This document shows, piece after piece, positions 1-4,436 of a stretch of 5,836 nucleotides of DNA. The notes under the pieces are model-generated. The model was given only the letters and a program-made list of their open reading frames with translations, ran no database searches and had not been told where the DNA came from. A program made the position numbers and the translations under genes. The stretch lies in assembly GCA_944326625.1 (NCBI GenBank), contig CALVER010000101.1, forward strand, positions 1 to 5,836, given 5' to 3'. The DNA is from Candidatus Gastranaerophilales bacterium (GTDB taxonomy: Bacteria; Cyanobacteriota; Vampirovibrionia; Gastranaerophilales; Gastranaerophilaceae). The number at the start of each line of letters is the position of its first letter. Position 1 is the first letter of the stretch.

Positions 1-300
1 ATGGTTAGCGTTATATTGATATATTCGTGAACCGAAAGGGTAAAAATAGCCTATTTCTTTATGGTTAGCGTTATATTGATATATTCGTGAACCGAAAGGG
101 TAAAAATAGCCTATTTCTTTATGGTTAGCGTTATATTGATATATTCGTGAACCGAAAGGGTAAAAATAGCCTATTTCTTCGTGGTTAGCGTTATATTGAT
201 ATATTCGTGAACCAAAAGGGTAAAAATAGCCAATTTCTTCGTGGTTAGCGTTATATTGATATATTCGTGAACCAAAAGGTCGAAAATAACCTATTTCTTC
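1..300. repeat. 60-bp coding minisatellite, five copies in window
   Basis: Five head-to-tail 60-bp units begin at 1, 61, 121, 181 and 241. Units 1 and 2 are identical. Unit 3 differs from them only at its last base. Unit 4 differs at a few bases, and unit 5, nearest the start of the - strand gene, at several. A sixth, strongly diverged unit lies at 301-360. The unit length is a multiple of three, so gain or loss of copies keeps the - strand frame. Most differences are synonymous on the - strand; the exceptions are Glu/Lys at repeat position 1 and Tyr/Arg at position 7. The array continues beyond the left edge for an unknown distance. Confidence 0.97.
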
Positions 301-480
301 AGGGTTGGTATTGTATTGATATATGGTTGATATATCCTTAAAGCTATCATACCATTCTTGCCAATCAGGATCTTTATTTTGAGAGAACAGCCACAATACG
401 GGTATGATGCTGCCGTCGTCTGCCAAGACCGGCAGCGCTAAAAACAAACTGATAATTAAAAAAATAATTCTTTTGAACAT
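1..480 (-). CDS. Secreted tandem-repeat protein, C-terminus beyond window edge
   Basis: This reading frame starts at the ATG complementary to 478-480 and stays open for 160 codons to position 1, so the gene is partial. Residues 1-20 form a textbook Sec signal peptide: Lys-Arg at 3-4, a hydrophobic core of Ile, Leu and Phe, and a V-L-A cleavage site before Asp21-Asp22. Residues 21-40 are unique. Residues 41-60 are a diverged repeat ending IYQYNTNP. Residues 61-160 are five repeats of 20 residues with consensus [EK]EIGYFYPFG then SRIYQYNANH, very rich in Tyr and Phe. All three + strand frames are closed in every repeat, which supports - strand coding. I do not recognise the family. Length, aromatic and Gly/Asn content recall beta-hairpin repeats such as cell-wall-binding or MORN-like repeats, but this is only analogy. 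The product is likely periplasmic or surface exposed. The gene is divergent from the tail operon and not obviously part of it. Confidence 0.8.
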   Translation of the reverse strand, partial: MFKRIIFLIISLFLALPVLADDGSIIPVLWLFSQNKDPDWQEWYDSFKDISTIYQYNTNPEEIGYFRPFGSRIYQYNANHEEIGYFYPFGSRIYQYNANHEEIGYFYPFGSRIYQYNANHKEIGYFYPFGSRIYQYNANHKEIGYFYPFGSRIYQYNANH

Positions 481-559
481 ACACATAATTATAACGCAAA
501 AAATGAACGAAAGTTCAAAATATTATTACACAAAATAAACACAAAGAAAGGAGTAAAAA
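481..559. promoter_or_regulatory. Divergent intergenic region with candidate promoter
   Basis: This A+T-rich spacer separates the - strand secreted-protein gene from the + strand tail operon, so both promoters should lie here. On the - strand a perfect TATAAT lies at 493-488, with a weak TTGAAC at 518-513 and a long 19-base spacer. Transcription from this box would begin about at the ATG, and no Shine-Dalgarno is visible before it, so the message could be leaderless. On the + strand TATTAT at 521-526 is a possible -10 without a good -35. TGAAC and GTTCA flank a GAAA loop at 504-517, a small inverted repeat covering the - strand -35 region that could be an operator or hairpin. Confidence 0.4.
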
Positions 560-1696
560 ATGAGTGTTTATGACAATTTAATCAGCATACTTTTCAAACT
601 TCCAGACGGCAGGAGTTTGGAGGAGTATTTCAAAAACATTTTACTTGTCGGAAAAATCAATACCGGCGATTTGCAGGCAGATGTTGAATTTCCGTCATCA
701 GGTCTCAAAAAGTATTCGTCTTATGATGAGGTTCTGGCGGATTTTGTTCCGACATCGCAATTTGCGCTGGAAGCAAATGCGGTGTTTAACCAGAAAAACA
801 ACACCCAGACAACTTCCCAGCTTCAATACTTAATGATTGCGGAGCAGGGCGCGTCTGAATCCGTCGGCGATGCTCTGGATAAGGCAAAAGCTGTTGACGG
901 TAAATTCGTAAAAGTCGTTCCGCTTTCACGTGAAGCCGCTGACGTAAAAGCCGCTGCCGACTGGTGTATGACAAACGACAGATTCTGCGATTTTGTCGTA
1001 ACCGATGTCGATGATGTAGCGCAAATCGTTGCCGGCGAAAATAATTACGCCTACGGGATTTTCAGAAAAAATTCAACCGATCCGATTGCATCCGCTGTCG
1101 CATCTACCTCAACCTGCGGCCATTTCGGCGGAAAAGACGGCTCAGCACAGTTTACACAGCTTGCCGGTATTCTCCCCGAAACCTATTCCGGTGCTCAAAT
1201 TTCCGAAATGAATTCAAATAACGTTGCCTATTACACAAACGTTTCACCGGTTGACGGCGGCGAAACCGACAGCTTCGGCTACAACTGGGTTATCGGCTCC
1301 AGAATGCTCGGCGGTGAACTCAGACAGCGCCAGATGATTATGCATTATATTAAAAAGTCAATGGGACTTATGGCGCTGGAATTCTTTAACCAAAAACCGG
1401 TCTATGACGAAACCGGCAACAACCTTTTGCTTTCTATGGCTGAAAAACAGTTCAGAAGTTTTCAGACTTATAACCTTGTTATCGCCAATACCGCTGATCA
1501 AACAGGTTATGAATTGAAAGTTACGCCGATAAGAACCGGCTCTGACAGTATTATGAACACCGATACAGAAGCCTATAACGCTAAAAAATTCAAGCTTACG
1601 GGCTATTATTACGACGCAATCGTCGGCGAAAAGGTCGATTTCTTATTCTACGTTGACCCGTCAGACGAACAGGTTGAGCAGATTTTAGGTGAATAA
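560..1696 (+). CDS. Contractile tail sheath protein (DUF3383-like)
   Basis: The 378-residue product resembles the DUF3383 family, which forms the contractile sheath around the tail tube in simple myoviruses. Family-like stretches are the early segment around residues 51-76 (YSSYDEVLADF, then ALEANAVFNQ), the middle segment near 185-225 with GGKDGSAQFTQLAG followed by an Asn-rich VAYYTNV strand, and a predicted helical region near 253-275 (GGELRQRQMIMHYIKK). The last 60 residues look like a beta-rich domain ending in an acidic tail, as expected for the strand-exchange part of sheath subunits. The start is supported by AAAGGAG at 547-553, six bases before ATG. It is the first gene of the + strand operon and lies 18 bases before the tube gene. 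No neck or head gene lies upstream within the window; the next gene is divergent. The family assignment is from memory of sequence character, not a search. Confidence 0.85.
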   Translation: MSVYDNLISILFKLPDGRSLEEYFKNILLVGKINTGDLQADVEFPSSGLKKYSSYDEVLADFVPTSQFALEANAVFNQKNNTQTTSQLQYLMIAEQGASESVGDALDKAKAVDGKFVKVVPLSREAADVKAAADWCMTNDRFCDFVVTDVDDVAQIVAGENNYAYGIFRKNSTDPIASAVASTSTCGHFGGKDGSAQFTQLAGILPETYSGAQISEMNSNNVAYYTNVSPVDGGETDSFGYNWVIGSRMLGGELRQRQMIMHYIKKSMGLMALEFFNQKPVYDETGNNLLLSMAEKQFRSFQTYNLVIANTADQTGYELKVTPIRTGSDSIMNTDTEAYNAKKFKLTGYYYDAIVGEKVDFLFYVDPSDEQVEQILGE

Positions 1697-1714
1697 CAGG
1701 AAAGGAATTTAAAA

Positions 1715-2095
1715 ATGGCAGTATATGACGCAAAAAATATTCAATTTGTGTGGCGCGGAATGACGCTTACCGGCACAGGCGACGACCACGCGTATAATAT
1801 AACCCAGCAAAATGACAGCTTTACTCCCTATAAAGGGGTTCAGGGCGAAGGGTTGAATATTGTTAATAATGCAAGACAATGGCAGATTACGCGCTCCTTT
1901 AAGGTTGACAGCCCGTCTTTGCCCGTGTTGATTCAGGATAATTTGAACGGTACCGAAGATACGCTCGTTATTCGTGATTTGAATACCGGACTTGTCGATA
2001 CGTTTTCAAATTGTGTAATTATGAATATTTCCGGCGAACAGGACAGCGCAACAAGAATTGTTACCTGGAATGCTTTGTCCAGAAACGGTAAATAA
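1715..2095 (+). CDS. Tail tube protein (DUF3277-like)
   Basis: The 126-residue product matches the size and pattern of DUF3277 phage structural proteins, which build the inner tail tube. It opens with YDAKNIQFVWRG and continues LTGTGDDHAYNI. A segment near residues 34-45 reads NDSFTPYKGVQGEG, typical of the family's 'nDsft..vG.dGe' pattern. It is followed by a strand and SPSLPVL, where tube subunits stack, then IRDLNTG and a Trp near the C-terminus. The whole chain looks beta-rich with no signal peptide or membrane segment. AGGAAAGGA at 1698-1706 gives a strong ribosome site. Its place directly after the sheath is the usual order. Unusually, a strong hairpin starts at its stop codon, and about 775 bases without a gene separate it from the chaperone that normally follows closely. 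Confidence 0.85.
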   Translation: MAVYDAKNIQFVWRGMTLTGTGDDHAYNITQQNDSFTPYKGVQGEGLNIVNNARQWQITRSFKVDSPSLPVLIQDNLNGTEDTLVIRDLNTGLVDTFSNCVIMNISGEQDSATRIVTWNALSRNGK

Positions 2096-2120
2096 TCGGG
2101 TGGGGGTTTTCCCCCCGATT
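2094..2120 (+). terminator. Strong G/C hairpin without U-tract after tube gene
   Basis: AATCGG at 2094-2099 pairs with CCGATT at 2115-2120, and four Gs at 2103-2106 pair with CCCC at 2111-2114 around a TTTT loop, leaving a three-base bulge on the left arm. The left arm overlaps the TAA of the tube gene. The downstream bases are TGCCC, so a classical U-tract is missing. It may partly terminate, or may protect the 3' end of a sheath-tube message and so raise those two abundant products relative to the distal genes. That role is inferred from position. Confidence 0.5.
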
Positions 2121-2170
2121 TGCCCTACGGAGGGGTAACTGTCATCCTGAGAGCGAAGCCCCCTCATGTT

Positions 2171-2228
2171 AAAGATACTAAGATACTAAGGCAGTAAGAT
2201 ACTAAGGTTTTCCTCTGTCATTGCGAGG
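2171..2228. repeat. 58-bp direct repeat, copy A, with 8-bp tandem units
   Basis: This copy matches 2471-2528 at 56 of 58 positions; the differences are at 2175 and 2212. It contains four tandem 8-bp units at 2176-2207 of the form TACTAAGR, the third unit starting CAG instead of TAC. The tandem part is followed by a short T-rich spacer and the start of a GTCATTGCGAGG element, so the array and that palindrome family seem to travel as one composite. Confidence 0.95.
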
Positions 2229-2260
2229 TGCCAAAGCGTGAGCGAGCAGAGGCTGGAGGG

Positions 2261-2276
2261 CTTTGCGAAGGCAAAG
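2261..2276. repeat. CTTTGC/GCAAAG hairpin
   Basis: CTTTGC at 2261-2266 and GCAAAG at 2271-2276 form a perfect 6-bp stem around GAAG. It sits inside the longer, otherwise irregular arm of the first GTCATTGCGAGG-type element that starts near 2216. Confidence 0.7.
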
Positions 2277-2348
2277 ACCGCAACGCCGTTTATTGCGAGC
2301 GAACAAGAGAGGCAGGACAACACACTGAATATTGGTGATACTTGCCAT

Positions 2349-2427
2349 GTCATCCTGAACTTGTTTCAGGATCTTGCCAGCATTGCGTATCTCAAACGGT
2401 AAGATCCCGCACTAAATGCGGGATGAC
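2349..2427. repeat. REP-like bipartite palindrome (two hairpins in mirror arrangement)
   Basis: The left hairpin has ATCCTGAA at 2352-2359 pairing perfectly with TTCAGGAT at 2365-2372 around CTTGT. The right hairpin has ATCCCGCA at 2404-2411 pairing perfectly with TGCGGGAT at 2417-2424 around CTAAA. The outer ends are also inverted: GTCATCC at 2349-2355 against GGATGAC at 2421-2427, and GGATCT at 2369-2374 against AGATCC at 2402-2407. The whole unit can fold as two small hairpins or one long cruciform. It resembles the paired REP units described in enterobacteria in design, not in sequence. Confidence 0.85.
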
Positions 2428-2435
2428 GGAATTGT

Positions 2436-2464
2436 CATGTCATCCTGAACTTGTTTCAGGATCT
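2436..2464. repeat. Second copy of the ATCCTGAA hairpin element
   Basis: These 29 bases are identical to 2346-2374. They contain the same 8-bp stem (2442-2449 with 2455-2462) and CTTGT loop. No mirror partner hairpin follows; the sequence passes into the second 58-bp direct repeat within seven bases. Confidence 0.95.
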
Positions 2465-2470
2465 CAAGAA

Positions 2471-2528
2471 AAAGTTACTAAGATACTAAGGCAGTAAGAT
2501 ACTAAGGTTTTTCTCTGTCATTGCGAGG
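2471..2528. repeat. 58-bp direct repeat, copy B, with 8-bp tandem units
   Basis: This is the second copy, exactly 300 bp downstream of copy A. The four 8-bp units lie at 2476-2507. It again runs directly into a GTCATTGCGAGG element, here a fuller version extending to 2553. After the shared block the two copies diverge at once. Confidence 0.95.
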
Positions 2529-2553
2529 CCGAGCGAAGCGAGGCCGTGGCAAT
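2516..2553. repeat. GTCATTGCGAGG-type palindromic element
   Basis: ATTGC at 2520-2524 is inverted as GCAAT at 2549-2553, and GGCC at 2527-2530 is inverted as GGCC at 2542-2545 around the GAGCGAAGCGA core. Elements of this look (TGTCATTGCGAG, then GTGGCAATC) are widespread intergenic repeats in bacteria. A related but longer and more irregular version begins near 2216 and overlaps the end of the first 58-bp repeat. Confidence 0.8.
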
Positions 2554-2624
2554 CGCAAGGTTGTGAAGCAGAAACATGTTGTAATAGTAAAACTGAGGCA
2601 AACGCAAAGTTGTTGGAATTGAAT

Positions 2625-2667
2625 GAGATTACCACGTCGTGTGCTCTGCACACTCCTCGTAATGACA
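2625..2667. repeat. Inverted partner of the GTCATTGCGAGG-type element
   Basis: Read on the - strand this begins TGTCATTACGAG, matching 11 of 12 bases of the element at 2516. Its ends ATTAC (2628-2632) and GTAAT (2659-2663) are inverted, and GTGTGC at 2639-2644 pairs with GCACAC at 2648-2653 around TCT. Together with 2516-2553 it bounds about 150 bp, as terminal inverted repeats would. Confidence 0.75.
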
Positions 2668-2717
2668 TATAAAAGCAATCTTGGAAAAACCCCGCACAGA
2701 TTAATCTATGAAACAAC

Positions 2718-2749
2718 TTATTCCCTTATTCCCCTATTACCTTATTCAC
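2718..2749. repeat. 8-bp tandem array, four units
   Basis: The units are TTATTCCC twice, then CTATTACC, then TTATTCAC. The arrangement of four 8-bp units with a diverged third unit parallels the TACTAAGR arrays at 2176 and 2476. On the opposite strand those units read CCTTAGTA, close to CCTTATTC here, so the arrays may belong to one family in opposite orientation. Confidence 0.75.
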
Positions 2750-2777
2750 TTTAGACAGGTATGCCCCCTCTCCCTAA

Positions 2778-2798
2778 CCCTCTCCCGTAGGGCGAGGG
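2778..2798. repeat. CCCTC...GAGGG hairpin repeat
   Basis: CCCTC at 2778-2782 pairs with GAGGG at 2794-2798, and CCC at 2784-2786 pairs with GGG at 2790-2792 across one mismatch around GTA. It is preceded by CCCTCTCCCTAA from 2765. Repeats of this general sequence are common in intergenic DNA of many Gram-negative bacteria. Confidence 0.8.
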
Positions 2799-2808
2799 GA
2801 ATATCTCT

Positions 2809-2836
2809 GTCATCGCTTTGCAAAGTGCGGGATGAC
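2809..2836. repeat. Degenerate REP-like palindrome before chaperone gene
   Basis: GTCATC at 2809-2814 and GATGAC at 2831-2836 are inverted ends. Inside, CTTT at 2816-2819 and AAAG at 2822-2825 pair around GC. The right half, GTGCGGGATGACG, closely follows the right hairpin of the 2349-2427 element. The ATG inside GGATGAC opens the longest possible frame into the chaperone gene but is repeat sequence, not a real start. Confidence 0.7.
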
Positions 2837-2857
2837 GTATATATATTTTATAAAAAG

Positions 2858-2863
2858 AAAGGA
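2858..2863 (+). promoter_or_regulatory. Ribosome binding site that sets the chaperone start
   Basis: AAAGGA lies seven bases before the ATG at 2871, the same spacing and context as at the sheath and tube genes. The earlier in-frame ATG at 2832 has no such site and lies in a palindromic repeat, so 2871 is preferred. Confidence 0.85.
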
Positions 2864-2870
2864 AAAAAAT

Positions 2871-3341
2871 ATGACACTTGAATGCACGGTGGGCGGTCAC
2901 AAATATGAGACCGAACCCCTTTATTTTGAGGACTTTACAACCCTCGGGTTTATGGCGGAGGAAAAAATTTATCCGTTTTTAACCTGTTTTTTTGCGTGTA
3001 TAGCAAATGATTTGTCCGACAGCGAGCTTTTAAAGGCGCTGTATAACTCCTGCAAAGATATTTTTAACCGCGAAGATTTAAGATTTATTTCAAATCTCGC
3101 GCTTAATCGTGAACATCTTAGAATTGACGGTAAAAAGCCCGATAATCTTGAGTGGGAAAAACACTGGCAGAATGTTGGTTTTAGCGATTACAGGGTTGTT
3201 TGTTTTAATTTTATAAGGATGAATTTGGGAAATTTTACGAGTTTGTCCGCACTGCTTCCGGCAGAGTGGACACAGAACCTTTTACCCCGTATCGAAAACA
3301 AATTATCAACTCTGTTTACAAGCCTAAACGCTCAGTTTTAA
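2871..3341 (+). CDS. Tail assembly chaperone, short (unshifted) form
   Basis: The 156-residue product starts MTLECTVGG and is a soluble, helix-rich protein with no signal peptide. No sequence family is recognised with confidence; the call rests on position and architecture. It lies between tube and tape measure, and a second frame in -1 phase overlaps its 3' end and finishes 11 bases inside the tape-measure gene. Phage tail chaperones such as lambda gpG/gpGT show exactly this arrangement: an abundant short form and a rarer frameshifted long form that coat and recruit the tape measure before tube polymerisation. The helical region around residues 40-62 (KIYPFLTCFFACI onward) is hydrophobic but contains charges, so I do not read it as a membrane span. 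Residues 123-156 are unique to the short form. The start is set by AAAGGA at 2858-2863. Confidence 0.7.
   Translation: MTLECTVGGHKYETEPLYFEDFTTLGFMAEEKIYPFLTCFFACIANDLSDSELLKALYNSCKDIFNREDLRFISNLALNREHLRIDGKKPDNLEWEKHWQNVGFSDYRVVCFNFIRMNLGNFTSLSALLPAEWTQNLLPRIENKLSTLFTSLNAQF
3230..3272 (+). promoter_or_regulatory. Candidate -1 programmed ribosomal frameshift site (slippery heptamer plus stem-loop)
   Basis: A AAT TTT lies at 3230-3236, in phase with the chaperone frame, and fits the X XXY YYZ rule for tandem slippage. After a seven-base spacer comes a stem-loop: TGTCCGC at 3244-3250 pairs with GTGGACA at 3266-3272 (one G-U), then an A/A mismatch, then CTGC at 3252-3255 pairs with GCAG at 3261-3264 around TTCCG. 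Heptamer, spacing and structure are all within the usual range for -1 frameshifting. The -1 frame is open from 3209 through 3520, so slippage here would extend the protein to 217 residues. Confidence 0.75.
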
Positions 3342-3523
3342 AAATAACCGCGGATACTAAAAAGCGTCTGATAAACCTATTTATGCTTAATAAACAGACA
3401 GGTTTCGGCGCATCGCTTTTTGAGATTAAGAATATGACGCCCGCGGAGGGCTATTTTTTTGTAAAAAATGTCTCTGATACTGCGCAAAAATTGAAAGAAA
3501 TGAGGAAAAAAAGTGGCAATTGA
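3236..3523 (+). CDS. Tail assembly chaperone, -1 frame extension (T-like domain)
   Basis: Read from the slippage point, this frame adds 95 residues after residue 122 of the short form, giving a 217-residue fusion. The extension begins YEFVRTASGRVDTEPF and continues to a basic, Lys-rich C-terminal half ending EMRKKSGN. It reads as ordinary soluble protein throughout, including the 105 bases where both frames are open, which argues for real dual coding. By analogy with lambda gpGT, the extension would bind the tape measure or tube subunit. The only independent start candidates are GTG at 3266, inside the stem and without a proper ribosome site, and a later ATG at 3383, so separate translation is less likely. 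The stop at 3521 overlaps the start of the next gene by 11 bases, implying coupled translation. Confidence 0.7.
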   Translation, partial: YEFVRTASGRVDTEPFTPYRKQIINSVYKPKRSVLKITADTKKRLINLFMLNKQTGFGASLFEIKNMTPAEGYFFVKNVSDTAQKLKEMRKKSGN

Positions 3524-4433
3524 AGAATTTATCATAAAATTAGTGTCGGAATTTGACGATTCAGGCTTTGAAAAGTTTGAAAATTCACAATCCGATGCCC
3601 AAAAATCAACAAAAAAATTATCCGAGTCGTTGAAAAAAACATTTTTACCGTTTAAAATCCCGGGACAAATCTTTGGTAACCCCGAAATTTTAAATGACCC
3701 TGAAAATTCCTTTGTAAATTCAAAAACTTTACCATCCTTTGTTATGAAAACCGCGCCTTCGCGGTTCAAAAATGCTCCTTCTTCAGGTAGTACTTTATTT
3801 TGTAATCAATCCTCCGGTATGCAAAAATTTATGTCCTCTATATTGAATTTTTTCGCCGGAGGACTTTCCCTTAACAAAAGTTTGGAAAATTCCAATGTCT
3901 TTTCGCAAAATAAGCTTTTTCAGGCAGACTCATACAGTTTTACGGGCGGCAGGGTTTTGAATAATTCAAATACGATTTCAAAAGAAATGCGGCCTCAATA
4001 TTTTAGCGAATTCAGCAGCGTTTCAGGATCAGGCGGAAATTTTTCCGGCAAAAATATTTTGCATAATTACAACAATTTGTCTTCCGGAACCTCTAAACTT
4101 CTGCGGGAAATTGCTTCATTTGCAAATATAACAACTTCAACAGGCGCAAATCTTTTTTCGCCGGTTACGGAAAATTTCACGCCCGGGACATTCTCCCTGA
4201 GTTCAACAAATGTCAATAATTCAACAACTTCAACAGTTTCAACAAAAAACGGCACTTCAAGCGAAGATGTTTCAAGCAGTACGGATTCCGTGAATTTGAA
4301 TATTTCGGAAGGTGCAATTCAGATTAATACGGGCAGCGGAAATCCCGATGAAATCGGATCTGCCGTGCGTAATGCTTTAAGCGATGCGCTGGATGATTTT
4401 ATCTTGAAACGCGGATATACAAAGGCGGTGTAA
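3513..4433 (+). CDS. Short tape-measure-like tail protein
   Basis: The 306-residue product starts at GTG, with AGGA at 3503-3506 six bases before it; the next in-frame Met is near residue 78, so GTG is the likely start. The N-terminus (EFIIKLVSEFDDSGFEKFENS, then a Lys/Ser-rich helix to about residue 43) resembles the start of many tape measures. The C-terminus (NLNISEGAIQINTG, then NPDEIGSAVRNALSDAL) resembles the beta strand plus amphipathic helix that end many tape measures. Position after the chaperone and before the baseplate genes fits. The odd part is the centre, residues 45-265, which is rich in Ser, Asn, Thr, Phe and Gly with few heptad features and no clear membrane helix or lysozyme domain. 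It is far shorter than usual tape measures, implying a very short tail or loss of the middle. It could instead be another tail component. Confidence 0.6.
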   Translation: MAIEEFIIKLVSEFDDSGFEKFENSQSDAQKSTKKLSESLKKTFLPFKIPGQIFGNPEILNDPENSFVNSKTLPSFVMKTAPSRFKNAPSSGSTLFCNQSSGMQKFMSSILNFFAGGLSLNKSLENSNVFSQNKLFQADSYSFTGGRVLNNSNTISKEMRPQYFSEFSSVSGSGGNFSGKNILHNYNNLSSGTSKLLREIASFANITTSTGANLFSPVTENFTPGTFSLSSTNVNNSTTSTVSTKNGTSSEDVSSSTDSVNLNISEGAIQINTGSGNPDEIGSAVRNALSDALDDFILKRGYTKAV

Positions 4434-4436
4434 ACT

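Larger units (their letters stand above)
2096..2870. repeat. Gene-free region packed with REP-like and small interspersed repeats
   Basis: I find no credible gene in this stretch; short open frames here run through repeat DNA. Contents in order: the hairpin at the tube stop; a fragment of the GTCATCCTGA family at 2141-2160; a 58-bp direct repeat (2171-2228 and 2471-2528); a CTTTGC/GCAAAG hairpin at 2261-2276; a two-hairpin palindrome at 2349-2427 and a second copy of its first hairpin at 2436-2464; a pair of inverted GTCATTGCGAGG-type elements (2516-2553 and 2625-2667); an 8-bp tandem array at 2718-2749; a CCCTC-type hairpin at 2778-2798; and a degenerate palindrome at 2809-2836. Such families are known as chromosomal intergenic repeats, so this looks like host DNA accumulated within the tail operon. 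Confidence 0.85.

Noticed and set aside
1..300. CRISPR array
   Set aside because: The 60-bp units are head to tail with no unique spacers, and they form an open - strand reading frame.
786..974. 62-residue - strand ORF and similar small ORFs within the sheath gene
   Set aside because: They overlap the well-supported sheath gene and are Arg/Gln-rich out-of-frame translations.
2486..2716. 76-residue - strand ORF
   Set aside because: It runs entirely through interspersed repeats and has no ribosome site or recognisable protein character.
2832..2870. Chaperone start at the upstream in-frame ATG (2832)
   Set aside because: That ATG is part of a GGATGAC palindromic repeat and has no ribosome site; ATG 2871 has AAAGGA at the right distance.
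2096..2870. tRNA or other structured RNA gene in the gap
   Set aside because: Hairpins are all explained by REP-like palindromes; no cloverleaf, acceptor end or known RNA motif was seen.
3336..3346. Frameshift at the GTTTTAAAAAT run at the chaperone stop
   Set aside because: No X XXY YYZ heptamer is in phase there, and no stem-loop follows at suitable spacing; the 3230 site satisfies both requirements.
3266..3523. Independent gene starting at GTG 3266
   Set aside because: The GTG lies within the stem of the frameshift structure, has no clear ribosome site, and the frame extends upstream past the slippery heptamer.
3377..3769. 130-residue - strand ORF
   Set aside because: It is antisense to the chaperone extension and tape-measure gene, which have better protein character and ribosome sites.
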